Assembly (NCBI GenBank): GCA_963710725.1
Contig: CAVQBJ010000008.1
Span: 744,001-808,000, forward strand
Length of the DNA: 64,000 nt
Direction: 5' to 3'
Origin: CAVQBJ01 sp963710725
Lineage (GTDB): Bacteria; Actinomycetota; Thermoleophilia; Solirubrobacterales; Solirubrobacteraceae
Position 1 is the first letter of the stretch; each line of letters opens with the position of its first letter. The position numbers were made by a program, and so were the translations under genes. Under the pieces are notes generated by a model. That model made no database searches and had not been told where the DNA came from. It worked only from the letters and a program-made list of their open reading frames with translations. This document shows, one piece after another, positions 16,574-26,983 of the stretch.

Positions 16574-19149
16574 CTACTCCGTCGCGAGCGCCTCGAGCAC
16601 GTCGACCTTGGCAGCCCGGCGCGCCGGCCACGCGGCGGCCAGCACCCCGGCCAGCCCGGCGAGCACGAGCAGCAGCACGAGCGTGCCGATCGGGAAGGCG
16701 AGTACGAAGCCCGAGCTCGACAGCTGCGAGTAGGAGATGAGCGCGATGATGATCCCCAGCCCGACGCCGAACACGCCGCCGATAAGCGCGGTGATGATCG
16801 ACTCGTCGCGGATGAGCGCTCGCACCTGCCGCTTGGAGGTCCCGATCGCGCGCAGCATCCCGAGCTCGCGCCGGCGCTCGTAGATCGACAGGACCAGCGT
16901 GTTGACGATGCCGAACAGCGAGACGACGATCGACAGCGCGAGCAGCACGTACACGAACGTGAGCAGCTGGTCGACCTGGCCGGCCTCGTCGGCCTTGAAC
17001 TGGGCGGCCGTGCGCGACTGGGCCTGTGGATAGCTCGCGGCGAGCACGCGGTCGACCGCCGGCTGCACCTGCGCGTTGCTGGCTCCCGGGGCGTAGCTGA
17101 CGAAGTCGAAGGCGTCGGTGCGCTGGGCGAAGGCCGTGCGGGCCAGGCCGATGGCGATGGTCAGGTTCGTGAGCAGCCCGGCCGTGTCGTTGGTGGCGAT
17201 CCCGCGAATCTGCAGCCGTATGTGCTCGCCGGTCGGCGTCAGCACCGACACGGTCTGGCCGACGTGCAGGTGGTGGGCGTCGGCATACGGCTTGGTGACG
17301 ATCGCCCCCGTGCTGTCGAGCGTGGCCAGCACCGCGTTGGAGCCCTGGGACCAGTCGATCCGGTAGAGGCGCCCGAAGACGACCGGATCGACCGCCGTGA
17401 AGTCGGTGTTGCTGGAGATGCCCGCGATCTTCCCCTGGGTGAAGGCGATCGGAGTGGCGGTCTGCACGCCCGGGACGCGCAGGAGCGAGGCGGGGATCGT
17501 GGTCGGGATGCCGGCGGCGGAGCTGCGGGAGGCGTTCTCGATGATGAGGTTGCCGGCGAACGCGCGGTTGACCTCGTTGTCGATCGACGCCTTCAGTCCC
17601 GCGGCCAGGATCGCCGCGAACGTGCACAGCGCGAGGCCGATCATGAGCGCCGCGGCGGTGACGGCGGTGCGACCGGGCTGGCGGACCGCGTTGTCGCGGG
17701 CAAGGCGTCCGACGACACCCCGCCGGGCCACGACGCTGCCGAGGACGCGGCCCAGCCAGGCCACCGCGGGCGGGATGAAGTTGATCGAGCCGCTCCCGCG
17801 CAGGCGGATCGCGTAGCCGACGGTGAGGACGACGAGCACGACGCCGATGACGGTGCTGCCACTGGCCAGCGAGACGACGCCGCGCACGAACACGACGGCG
17901 AGGACCACCAGGCGCCAGATGAGCCCGCGCCGCGTCAGCGGCTTGCGCGGCCGGTGCTCGGCCGGTGCGCCCTCGCGCAGGGCCGCCACCGGCGTCACCC
18001 GTGTCGCCCGCACCGCCGGGACGAGCGCCGACAGCACCGTCACCGCCGTGCCGGCGAGCAGCGACACCCACACGGTGCGGAACTCCACCACGTCGCCGCT
18101 GCTCGGCAGGGTGGCCCCGAACACGGACTTGAACAGCTGTTCGAGACCGGGCGCCACGGCCAGCCCCGCCAGCAGCCCGACCGCCGAGCCGATGAGGCCG
18201 AGCAGCACGCCCTCGCCGAGGACCGAGCGGAGCAGCTGGCGGCGCGTGGCGCCGAGCGTGCGCAGGAGGCCGAACTCGCGCGTGCGCTGCGCGACGGTGA
18301 TGGCGAACGTGTTGAAGATGATGAACGCGCCGACGAACAGCGCCACGTAGGCGAAGATGAGCAGGAAGGTGCGCAGCGGGCTGAGCGCGCTCTGCAGGTT
18401 CGAGGTGTCCTCGGCCGCCTGCTGCGCGCCGGTGCGCACGTCGTAGGTGGCCGGCAGGACGGCGCGGATGCGGTCGCTCAGCGTGGTGTCGCTCACGCCG
18501 GGCGCGGCGGCGACGTTGATCTGGTCGAACGAGCCCGGCTCGCCGGCCGCCCGCTGGGCCTCGGGGAGCGTGAGCATCGCCGCGCCGGCCCCGCCCACCG
18601 ACGAGCTGCCGGCGAAGCGCAGGATGCCGACGACCGTATAGCGACGGGCCGGCGCCGCGCCGGCGACGACGAGCGTGTCGCCGAGATGCACGCCGTAGCT
18701 GTCGGCCGTGGCCTCGTCGAGCCCTGCCTCGGTGGCCGTCGTCGGGAGGTGACCGAATGCGGCGCTGAAGTTCTCGAACGGCGCCGGCTGGACTGCGGTG
18801 ACGAAGCTGAAGCCCTTGCCGAGCCGCTCGCCGTTCCCCTTGAGCAGGCTCACGGCGGCGAGGATCGCGCCGGAGGCCACCGCCACCCCGGGCACCGCGC
18901 GCACGCGCGCGACCGTCGCTTCGTTGATCGAGGCCGTGAGCGCCCGGGCCCGCTGACCGACCGCCGGATGCGGGGTCACGACGACGCTGTGGCCCTGGTT
19001 GGCGGTCGAGAAGATGCCGCTGAAGGTCTGGTTGATCGTGTCGGTGAGGATGTAGGTGCCGGACATGAGCGCCACGCCGAGCGCGATCGCGATGCCGGTG
19101 AGCACCGCGCGCAGCTTGCGCGAGAAGAACCCGGCGACGGTCACCCGGG

Positions 19150-19153
<4 letters not shown>
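16574..19153 (-). CDS. ABC transporter permease with two FtsX domains
   Basis: The 859-residue membrane protein has an N-terminal TM segment (LTGIAIALGVALMSG), a large extracytoplasmic domain, then an FtsX unit (TM segments at about 265-290, 310-335 and 355-380). A second transmembrane helix and extracellular domain follow, and then a second FtsX unit ending WPARRAAKVDVLEALATE. This architecture is that of macrolide/lipoprotein-type exporters that work by mechanotransmission rather than as classic importers. It overlaps the ATPase gene by 4 bp (ATGA), so they are co-translated. The substrate is unknown. Confidence 0.92.
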
Positions 19154-19881
<728 letters not shown>

Positions 19882-20018
19882 CGGCGGACCTCCCAGGTCG
19901 CGTCGGCTGGTTGGCGGCCCGGTCCGCGCTCGGCGGCGGGGCGCCGTCGCGGTGGCAGCCGGGACCGGGCACCGGCCACGTTATCGCCGCGGCCAGCCGA
20001 CCAGCGCCGCCAGCGCGG

Positions 20019-21002
20019 TCAGGGCGCTCCGCTGCCCTCGTCCTCCTCACCGGCGCTCGCCATCAGGCGGTCGGCGGCGGTGGCCGGATCGAGGCGCCGC
20101 GCCACGACCTCCTCGAGCAGCTCCTGGAAGCTCGCGTCGCCGACCAGGCGCTCCTCGAGGCGCCGGCGCAGGCGCGCCGTGGCGAGCGCGAGCACCTCGT
20201 TACGCAGGTTGCGCCGGCGGCGTTCGAGCAGCAGCCCGTGCGCGCGGATGTACTCCCGGTGCCCGTCGAGATGCCCGACGAGCTTGTCGATGCCCTCGCC
20301 CCGCGCCGCCTCGGTCTTGACGATCGGCACCCGCCACTCCTTGTCCGGGGCGAGCGCCAGGACGCCGCGGATCTCGCGGACCATCGTGTCGACGAGCGGG
20401 TGGTCGGCCTTATTGATGACGATCACGTCGGGGATCTCCATCACGCCGGCCTTCAGCGCCTGGATCGAGTCGCCCGAGCCGGGCATGAGCACGAGCACGA
20501 TCGTGTCGGCGTGATCGATGATGTCCACCTCGGCCTGGCCGACGCCCACCGTCTCGATGAAGACGTCGTCGCGACCGGCGGCGTCGAGCAGCAGCGCCGC
20601 CTGCAGGGCGGCCTCGGACAGGCCCCCGAGCGCACCGCGATTGGCCATCGAGCGGATGAAGACGCCGGGGTCGAGGAAGTGGTCGACGAGGCGGATGCGA
20701 TCGCCGAGCAGCGCGCCCTGGGTGAACGGCGACGAGGGGTCGACCGAGAGCACGCCGACGGTGCGACCGGCCTCGCGGCGAGCCTTTGTCAGCGCGCCGA
20801 TGAGCGTCGACTTGCCGACGCCGGGCGGCCCGGTGAAGCCGACGACGTCGGCGCGACCGGTGTACGGATAGACCTCGCTGACCAGGTGCCAGCCCTCCGG
20901 GCGGTCGTCCTCGACGAGCGAGATCGCCCGCGCCAGCGCCCGCCGATCACCGGCCAGGAGGCGCTCGGCGAGCGTCGGAGTCGGTGAGGAGGCCGTCGCC
21001 AT
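20019..21002 (-). CDS. meaB: MeaB/ArgK family G-protein chaperone of B12 acyl-CoA mutase
   Basis: GTPase that protects and reloads B12-dependent acyl-CoA mutases. The 327 residues include Walker A GPPGVGKST, then VLSVDPSSPFTQGALLGDRIR (the switch region typical of MeaB), FIETVGVGQAEVDI and the guanine-specifying VINKAD. The ATG at 21002 was preferred because the 82 further codons upstream are antisense to the divergent acyltransferase. It lies 7 kb from icmA/icmB on the same strand, which supports a functional link to that mutase. The C-terminus is an Arg-rich dimerisation helix. Confidence 0.94.
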   Translation of the reverse strand: MATASSPTPTLAERLLAGDRRALARAISLVEDDRPEGWHLVSEVYPYTGRADVVGFTGPPGVGKSTLIGALTKARREAGRTVGVLSVDPSSPFTQGALLGDRIRLVDHFLDPGVFIRSMANRGALGGLSEAALQAALLLDAAGRDDVFIETVGVGQAEVDIIDHADTIVLVLMPGSGDSIQALKAGVMEIPDVIVINKADHPLVDTMVREIRGVLALAPDKEWRVPIVKTEAARGEGIDKLVGHLDGHREYIRAHGLLLERRRRNLRNEVLALATARLRRRLEERLVGDASFQELLEEVVARRLDPATAADRLMASAGEEDEGSGAP

Positions 21003-21075
21003 GAGGCGGGAATGATGGCAGCCGCGCGTGCAGACGGGCGCCCGCGAATTACCATTCCGCGGCGTGGACGACCCC

Positions 21076-21810
21076 ATGGCCAGCGTTTCCGCCACCCCCG
21101 ACCTCGCGCCGGCGCCCGAGGCCGCAGACGGCGCCGACTCCGCCGGCGGCGTGGGCGCGGCCGTTCCCCCGAGCGGCCTGCGCCCGCCGCCGCGACCGCT
21201 GCACGGCGGGCCGATCGTGCTCTGGCGCTTCATGCGCGCCAACCGCATGTTCAGCCGCGACTACGCACACCTGCTCGCCCGCTGGGCCTACCTGAAGCTG
21301 CGCCTGCGCGGCCGCCTGCGCACCGATGGGATCTGCTTCATCTGCCCCGGGGTGGAGCTCGAGATCGGACGCCACGCCACCCTGCACCTGGGGCGCTGGT
21401 CGTGGCTCGGGCACGGGACGAAGCTGCGCGTGCACGAGGGCGAGATGTTCATCGGCGCGAAGACCGTCATCGGCCAGGAGTGCACGGTGTCGGCCTACCA
21501 GCACGTCTCGATCGGGCGCGAGTGCATCATCGCCGACCGCGTGATGCTCATCGACTTCGACCACGGCGTCGTCGAGGTCGATCGCCCGATCCGCCAGCAG
21601 GGCATCTACAAGCGCGACGTCCGCGTCGGCAACAACGTGTGGCTCGGCTACGGCGCCTGCGTCCTGCGCGGCGTCAGCGTGGGCGACAACAGCATCGTCG
21701 GCACGAATGCCGTGGTGACGCGCGACGTGCCCGATAACGCCGTCGTCGGCGGGGTGCCGGCGCGCGTCATCCGCATGCGCGACGCGCCGACGTCGATGCG
21801 CTGGGCCTGA
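21076..21810 (+). CDS. Hexapeptide-repeat (left-handed beta-helix) acyltransferase
   Basis: The 244-residue protein has a Pro/Ala-rich N-terminal 40 residues, an amphipathic stretch (LWRFMRANRMFSRDYAHLL), then imperfect hexapeptide repeats from ICPGVELEIG to VSVGDNSIVGTNAVVTRDVPDNAVVGGVPARVI. The final block is the canonical end of the xenobiotic/maltose O-acetyltransferase (LbH_XAT/MAT) family. A DFDHG segment replaces the usual DHxH active-site loop. It probably acetylates a sugar or surface glycan. It diverges from meaB (73 bp) and converges with the GNAT gene; the acceptor is unknown. Confidence 0.85.
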   Translation: MASVSATPDLAPAPEAADGADSAGGVGAAVPPSGLRPPPRPLHGGPIVLWRFMRANRMFSRDYAHLLARWAYLKLRLRGRLRTDGICFICPGVELEIGRHATLHLGRWSWLGHGTKLRVHEGEMFIGAKTVIGQECTVSAYQHVSIGRECIIADRVMLIDFDHGVVEVDRPIRQQGIYKRDVRVGNNVWLGYGACVLRGVSVGDNSIVGTNAVVTRDVPDNAVVGGVPARVIRMRDAPTSMRWA

Positions 21811-21815
21811 CCGCC

Positions 21816-22376
21816 TCAGCCGTCCGCCGTGGATCTGGACCCGGCCGGGAGCGACCACACCTCGACCACGCGATCCAGACGCGGATTGGCGATCTCGCTC
21901 TCGACCGCCATCCCGAGCTTGGCGGCCACGCGCCGCGAGCGCTCGTTCTCGGGATGGATGATCGAGACGAGATCGCTCGCGCCGAGCACCGCGACGGCGT
22001 GGTCGCGCACCGCCGCGGCCGCCTCCGTCGCGTAGCCCTGGTCCCACGCGTCGCGCCGCAGGCGCCACCCGAGCTCGAGGCGGTGCGCGAGCGTCGGAAG
22101 GTAGCCGGGGAAGGCGAGCCCAACGAACCCGAGCAGCCGGCGCTCCCGCGACCCCGCCCGCGGCTCGACCGCGTAGATGCCGCAGCGATGACGGTCCCAG
22201 TGCGCCTGCGCCTCGACCAGGAACGCCCGCGCGCTCGCCGGGCTCACCGGGCGGTTGAGGTAGCGCGCCACCTCGGGATCGAGGTTGATCTCCGCCATCG
22301 CCACCTCGTCGCTGTCGCGCCACTGACGCAGGCGCAGCCGCGGGGTGGTGAGCTCGAGGGCGGCGGCGGCGCGCAT
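21816..22376 (-). CDS. GNAT family N-acetyltransferase (RimJ/RimL-like)
   Basis: The 186-residue acetyltransferase opens with LTTPRLRLRQWRDSD, the standard start of the RimJ/RimL-type GNAT group. ELGWRLRRDAWDQGYATEAAAAVRDHA is the acetyl-CoA-binding motif A and IHPENERSRRVAAKLGM is motif B. Acetyl-CoA is the donor; the acceptor (protein N-terminus, antibiotic or small amine) cannot be told from the sequence. It starts 10 bp after the GH57 gene on the same strand, so it is the third gene of a methyltransferase-GH57-GNAT unit. It converges closely with the acyltransferase gene (5 bp between stops). Confidence 0.85.
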   Translation of the reverse strand: MRAAAALELTTPRLRLRQWRDSDEVAMAEINLDPEVARYLNRPVSPASARAFLVEAQAHWDRHRCGIYAVEPRAGSRERRLLGFVGLAFPGYLPTLAHRLELGWRLRRDAWDQGYATEAAAAVRDHAVAVLGASDLVSIIHPENERSRRVAAKLGMAVESEIANPRLDRVVEVWSLPAGSRSTADG

Positions 22377-22386
22377 CGGCGGACGC

Positions 22387-23826
22387 TCAGGGCTCGAGCA
22401 GCGCCGGCACATCGGCGTGGCGGGCGAGCTCGCGCAGGGCTCCCTCGCCGGCGGGCTCACCCCGCAGGCTGGCGGCGAGGCCGTCGAGATGGCCCTGCAG
22501 GCGCTCCCGGCCGTAGGAGGCGGCCAGCTCGCGCGAGACGAGGAAGGCCCAGTCACTCGACTGCAGCGCGAGCAGCTGCCGCACGGCATCGACATCGATC
22601 CGCGGACCGGCGGCCACCGCCTCGAGCTCGGCGCGGCGCGCCGCCCACGCCATGTCGGCGACCGCCGGCCCGTCCCAGGTGTCGAGCGTCCCGCCGACGC
22701 CCCAGCTGCTGAGGGCGTCGAGCGCGCCCTCGTGTGGCGCACGTCCCGGGTGACGCTCGAGCGCGTCGTCGAGGCGGGCGAGCGTCACGCCCTGACGCTC
22801 GGCCTCGGTCACGACGGCCGACAGCCAGGCCACGCCCTCGTACCACCAGTGGCCGAGCAGCTCGGTGTCGAGCGCGCACACGAGCAGCCCGCCCTCCGGC
22901 AGCTCCTCCTGCGCCGCGCGCAGCCGGACCGCGACGCGGGCCACGAAGTCGCGGGCGTCAGCGCGGGCCGCGGTGAGCGCGAGGTCGTGGTCGTAGCGCT
23001 CGCCGCTGTTGGCCCAGGGGTGGTACCAGTGCGTCGTGCGCCGGTGCGAGTCTCGGTATGCCGCGCCCGATGGGTAGCCGCGCGCGCCCCATACGAGGTC
23101 GATCGTCGCGCGGTCGAGCGGCACGAGCCGCAGGCCCGAGGGCGTGGTGATCGGCGACAGGTGGGCCGTCGAGCCGAGCCCGAGCCGGCCGGTGAGCTCG
23201 ACGCATGTCGCGTGCACGCCCGCGTCGGCGAGCGTCTCGTCCAGCCACGGAGCGTACGCGCACTCGGGCAGCCAGAAGCCGCCGTGCCAGCGGTCCGAGA
23301 TGCGCGCTCGGTGGGCGCGCAACCCGGAGTGGACCTGTAGGCGCACCCCGGCGTCGGTGGCGAGCAGCGGGAGGACGGCGTGCGTCGCCGAGGACGTCCA
23401 CGCCGCGAACGGGGCGAGCCGGCCGAGCAGGTCGCCGCCGATCGCGCCAAAGCGCTCGAGCGCCCATTCGTAGTCGCCGGCCGAGCGCTCGACCTCACGC
23501 GCGAGCTCCTCCTCGCCCGCGGCCCTCAGCTCACGCGCATCGATGGCATGCGTCTCGCGACGCACCTCGCGCAGGAACGCCTGAAAGCGCGGGCCGATGT
23601 CGGCAGCGAGCTGATCGGCGAGGACCGGCGTGACGGAGACGGTCAGCGGCGCGCCGGACTCGAGCAGCTCCAGCAGCGGCAGATAGGAGACGGCGATCGC
23701 CTCCCACAGCCACTCCTCGCCGAACGGCCATGTCCCGAACCCCTCGACGTAGGGCATGTGCGTGTGCAGGACGATCGCGCACTCGCCCACTGCCGCCCCG
23801 CCGCCGCTCGAGGGCGCGCCGCTCAC
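22387..23826 (-). CDS. Glycoside hydrolase family 57 protein (glycogen-branching/methylglucan type)
   Basis: The 479-residue GH57 enzyme begins AIVLHTHMPYVEGFGTWPFG, the conserved opening of actinobacterial members. The catalytic nucleophile is the Glu in GFWLPECAYAP and the acid is the Asp in ALDTELLGHWWYEG, both present. A C-terminal helical domain similar to DUF1957 follows. The family includes alpha-1,4-glucan branching enzymes and Rv3031, implicated in methylglucose lipopolysaccharide synthesis. The GTG start overlaps the stop of the upstream methyltransferase by 4 bp (GTGA), so the pair is co-translated. This mirrors Rv3030-Rv3031 (established gene pair; functional transfer is inference). 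Confidence 0.88.
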   Translation of the reverse strand: MSGAPSSGGGAAVGECAIVLHTHMPYVEGFGTWPFGEEWLWEAIAVSYLPLLELLESGAPLTVSVTPVLADQLAADIGPRFQAFLREVRRETHAIDARELRAAGEEELAREVERSAGDYEWALERFGAIGGDLLGRLAPFAAWTSSATHAVLPLLATDAGVRLQVHSGLRAHRARISDRWHGGFWLPECAYAPWLDETLADAGVHATCVELTGRLGLGSTAHLSPITTPSGLRLVPLDRATIDLVWGARGYPSGAAYRDSHRRTTHWYHPWANSGERYDHDLALTAARADARDFVARVAVRLRAAQEELPEGGLLVCALDTELLGHWWYEGVAWLSAVVTEAERQGVTLARLDDALERHPGRAPHEGALDALSSWGVGGTLDTWDGPAVADMAWAARRAELEAVAAGPRIDVDAVRQLLALQSSDWAFLVSRELAASYGRERLQGHLDGLAASLRGEPAGEGALRELARHADVPALLEP

Positions 23827-24596
23827 GGGCGGCAGACGGCGAGGAAGTCGAGCGCTCCGTGCAGGTCGGCCGCGCGACCGGGGCGCAGTGTGAAGTCCGT
23901 GGTGGCGATCGCGGGCGTGAACCAGCCGTAGAACGGCCTCGTCAGATGCAGCCGCTCGTGGACCGCGTCCCACCCGGCCCGCAGCGCGAGCTCGTGGACG
24001 CGCAGCTTGCGCGCGTGGAAGAGACCGAACAAGGACACCGACCCGAAGCACCCTGCACAGAGCGCCTCGAACTCCTCGGCTCGGTACTCCTTGATGTGCC
24101 ACGGATTGTCCGACCGCTCGGCGCCGGCGGGGGCGAGGGTCAGCACGTTCGGCGTGGTGACATACACGACGCCGCGCTCGCCGACGAGCGAACGGAAGTG
24201 GTCGAGCACGGCGGCGGGGTCCTGCACGTGCTCGATCGTCTGCAGGAACACGACGGCGTCGGCTGGGGCGCGGAACGTCTCCACGAGCTCGCGCTCGAAA
24301 CCGAGGTTCTGCCGGCGATAGCGGCGCCCGGCGTGCTCGTGGGCCTCGGGGTTGGCGTCGACGCCGACGACGCTCGCGGCGGTCCGGGCGAGCACGTCCG
24401 AGCCGTAGCCCTCGCCGCAGGCCATGTCGATCACACGCAGTCCCGCGACCCGCGCGCCGATCCACTGGTAGACGACGAGATGACGCTGAAACCAGTAGTT
24501 CTCCTCGGGCACATCGGGCAGCGTGCGCTCGCCCGTGAGGGCGAGCGGAGGCACGCCCGGCGGCTGATCGCGCTGGAGGTAGAGGGGCACTGACAC
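23823..24596 (-). CDS. SAM-dependent methyltransferase paired with GH57
   Basis: Class I methyltransferase of 257 residues. Motif I is VIDMACGEGYGSD, the acidic loop is VVGVDANPEA, motif II lies in DAVVFLQTIEHVQDP and GVVYVTTPN follows. It overlaps the GH57 gene by 4 bp, as a possible counterpart of Rv3030 in the mycobacterial methylglucose lipopolysaccharide locus. A sugar-methylating role is therefore plausible but inferred. It diverges from another methyltransferase across only 26 bp, so the two promoters must overlap or the genes may be leaderless. Confidence 0.82.
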   Translation of the reverse strand: MSVPLYLQRDQPPGVPPLALTGERTLPDVPEENYWFQRHLVVYQWIGARVAGLRVIDMACGEGYGSDVLARTAASVVGVDANPEAHEHAGRRYRRQNLGFERELVETFRAPADAVVFLQTIEHVQDPAAVLDHFRSLVGERGVVYVTTPNVLTLAPAGAERSDNPWHIKEYRAEEFEALCAGCFGSVSLFGLFHARKLRVHELALRAGWDAVHERLHLTRPFYGWFTPAIATTDFTLRPGRAADLHGALDFLAVCRP

Positions 24597-24622
24597 GGCG
24601 CGCGAGTATATGGTGCCGCCCC

Positions 24623-25531
24623 ATGACCGCCCCCGCGAGCGCCGAGGAGATCCGCGACGTCAACACCCGCTACCACGACGTGGCGGCGGACAGCTATGAC
24701 AGCAAGTGGGGCATCGACTTCGGCGAGATCGGGCACGCGCAGGTGCTCGGCAAGATCCACAAGGCGCTCGGGCACGCGCCCGACCACTACCCCCGCTCGC
24801 TCGAGATCGGCGCCGGCACGGGGTACTTCACGCTCAACCTGCGGAGCGCCGGGATCGTGCAGTGCGCGACCTGCACCGACATCTCTCCCGGCATGCTCGC
24901 CACGCTCCAGGCGAATGCCCAGCGCATGGGCCTCGCCGTCGAGACGAGGGTGGCCGACGCCGAGCGGCTCCCGTTCGAGGACGAGTCCTTCGATCTCGTG
25001 TTCGGGCACGCGGTGCTGCACCACATCCCCGACCTCGGCGTCGCCTTCTCCGAGTTCCACCGCGTCCTGCGCCCCGGCGGCACGGTGCTGTTCGCCGGCG
25101 AGCCCTCCCGCTACGGGGATCGCATCGCCTCGGTCCCCAAACGCGCCGCCACCCACGCCGCCCCGCTGTGGCGGCGGGCGGTCGGCGCACGCGCCGCGTC
25201 GACCGGCCACTCAGAGGACGCCGATCACCGCCTCGAGGGTGTCGTCGACGTGCACGCCTTCGCCCCGGGCGAGCTGCGCGGCTGGGCCGAGGCGGCCGGC
25301 CTGACCGGCGTACGTGTGAGCGGCGAGGAGCTGCTCGCGAACTGGTTCGGATGGGCCAACCGCACCCTCGAGGCGACGGCGGCGCCGGAGACGGTGCCCT
25401 GGGGCTGGCGCCAGTACGCCTACCGCGGCTACCTCGTGCTCCAGGAGGTCGACCGCCGCCTGCTCGAGTCGCATCTCCCGCCGGCCGTCTTCTACAACCT
25501 GATGCTCGCCGCGCGCCGCCGGGCCGACTGA
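24623..25531 (+). CDS. SAM-dependent methyltransferase, UbiE/type-11 like
   Basis: The 302-residue class I methyltransferase has the SAM-binding motif LEIGAGTGYFTLNL near residue 65, DISPGMLATLQANA, then DAERLPFEDESFDLVFGHAVLHHI and the post-II LRPGGTVLFAGEPS. The C-terminal ~110 residues (from HAFAPGELRGW) are outside the core fold and may bind the substrate. The GYGSD-type partner lies divergently 26 bp away, which suggests a shared regulatory region. The substrate is unknown; sugar, lipid or quinone are all possible. Confidence 0.82.
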   Translation: MTAPASAEEIRDVNTRYHDVAADSYDSKWGIDFGEIGHAQVLGKIHKALGHAPDHYPRSLEIGAGTGYFTLNLRSAGIVQCATCTDISPGMLATLQANAQRMGLAVETRVADAERLPFEDESFDLVFGHAVLHHIPDLGVAFSEFHRVLRPGGTVLFAGEPSRYGDRIASVPKRAATHAAPLWRRAVGARAASTGHSEDADHRLEGVVDVHAFAPGELRGWAEAAGLTGVRVSGEELLANWFGWANRTLEATAAPETVPWGWRQYAYRGYLVLQEVDRRLLESHLPPAVFYNLMLAARRRAD

Positions 25532-25543
25532 GGGCGGGCGCCG

Positions 25544-26299
25544 TCAGACGGACGCGCGCTCGTAGACGTAGACCTCGGTCAGGTAGTGAAGCTCGAGCGG
25601 CTCGGGCGCGTCGGCGGCGAGCTCCGCGAGCTCGGCGAGCACCTCGGCGCGGCGCGGCGGTGCGAGCGCGGCGATGAAGCTGATCGAGGCGACGCGGTCG
25701 ATGAGCCCGTCGCGGTCGACCTGCTGCCGGTAGGAGAAGCCCTCGCCCTGCAGCGAATGGAAGCGGGAGGTCGAAGCGAGCGACTCGCGCCAGTGTCCGT
25801 TGCCGTGCTGGGGCGTGTCGTCGCGCAGCGGATCGATGAGGCGCGAGACCTCACGCCAGAGCGGCTGCCCGAGGTCGCGGGCGTTCCAGATGAGCGCGAG
25901 GCGACCGCCGGGCTTGAGCACGCGGGCGAACTCGGCCAGCGCCGGCTCGCCGGCGAACCAGTGGTACGCCTGGCCGACCGTCAGCGTGTCGGCGCTCGCG
26001 TCCGGCAGCGGCAGCGCCTCCGCCGTCCCGGCGAGCGCGGTGACCGCGGGCAGCGCGTCCCGGAGCGCCGCACGCATCGCATCGAGCGGCTCGACGGCGA
26101 TCACCGTCGCGCCCAACGGCACGAGCGCCTCGGTGAGCTTGCCGGTTCCGGCGGCGACGTCGACGACGGTCGCACCGGGGCCGAGCGCGCACTGCGCCGC
26201 CAGCCAGGCGATCGCCTCGGGTGGGTAGGAGGGCCGGCCGCGAACGTAGGCATCGACCGCGCGCTCGAACCCTCTCGCGGCCACGGGATTGACCGACAT
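25544..26299 (-). CDS. SAM-dependent methyltransferase (YHWF-motif group)
   Basis: The 251-residue class I methyltransferase starts MSVNPVAARGFERAVDAYVRGR, a common opening of small-molecule methyltransferases. Motif I is VVDVAAGTGKLTEAL, with IAVEPLDAMRAAL and the LTVGQAYHWF segment that marks this subfamily of the type-11 group. KPGGRLALIWNARD follows. It converges with the preceding plus-strand methyltransferase (12 bp) and diverges from the LON-domain gene. The substrate is unknown. Confidence 0.82.
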   Translation of the reverse strand: MSVNPVAARGFERAVDAYVRGRPSYPPEAIAWLAAQCALGPGATVVDVAAGTGKLTEALVPLGATVIAVEPLDAMRAALRDALPAVTALAGTAEALPLPDASADTLTVGQAYHWFAGEPALAEFARVLKPGGRLALIWNARDLGQPLWREVSRLIDPLRDDTPQHGNGHWRESLASTSRFHSLQGEGFSYRQQVDRDGLIDRVASISFIAALAPPRRAEVLAELAELAADAPEPLELHYLTEVYVYERASV

Positions 26300-26353
26300 C
26301 GTTCCGACATGGTGCCACGCATGTGGCGCGGCGGTGCCGCTTAGACTCTGTGC

Positions 26354-26977
26354 GTGGACGAGCCCACGGATGCCTTCCCGCTGTTCCCCCTCGGCATCGT
26401 CGCGCTGCCGAACGAGCTCGTGCCGCTGCACATCTTCGAGCCGCGCTACCTGACGATGGTCGATCGGTGCCTGGACGACGGCAGCGAGTTCGGGATCGTG
26501 TGGCTCTCCGACGACGACCTCGCTCAGATCGGCTGCGCGTGCGAGATCGAGCGCGTGCTCGAACGACTCGAGGACGGGCGCATGAACATCCTCGCGCGTG
26601 GCACGCGTCCGTTCCGGCTGCTGGAGCGCCTCGACCATTTGCCCTACCCGGCGGGCACCGTCGAGTTCCTGAGCGACGACGACGCGGCGATCGACCCCGA
26701 CACCGACGATCGCATGCGCGAGACCTACGCCGAGCTCGTCAAGCAGGCCACCGACGACGATCCCGACCCCGAGCAGCTCGCCGCGATGGACGCCTACGAG
26801 ATCGCCGCCACGATCGACTTCGGGCTGGACGCCAAGCAGGGCCTGCTCGAGCTGCGCTCGGAGAACGCGCGCGTGCACCAGGTCCTGCGCCTGCTCCGCG
26901 CGGCGCTCAAGCGGCTCGAGTTCGTCGAACGCGCACAGGCCCGCGCGCGCTCGAACGGCAAGATCCGCTTCGGCTAG
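26354..26977 (+). CDS. LON substrate-binding (N-terminal) domain protein
   Basis: The 207-residue protein consists of a single LON N-terminal-like domain without the AAA or protease parts. It begins AFPLFPLGIVALPNELVPLHIFEPRYLTMV in pattern, matching the stand-alone family, with GRMNILARGTRPFRLLE in the core. The C-terminal third is helical and acidic. Such proteins are widespread in actinobacteria, and an adaptor or peptide-binding role is only presumed. The start is a GTG; it diverges from the methyltransferase by 54 bp, and a short AT-rich TTAGACTCTG lies just upstream. Confidence 0.85.
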   Translation: MDEPTDAFPLFPLGIVALPNELVPLHIFEPRYLTMVDRCLDDGSEFGIVWLSDDDLAQIGCACEIERVLERLEDGRMNILARGTRPFRLLERLDHLPYPAGTVEFLSDDDAAIDPDTDDRMRETYAELVKQATDDDPDPEQLAAMDAYEIAATIDFGLDAKQGLLELRSENARVHQVLRLLRAALKRLEFVERAQARARSNGKIRFG

Positions 26978-26983
26978 CCGCGA

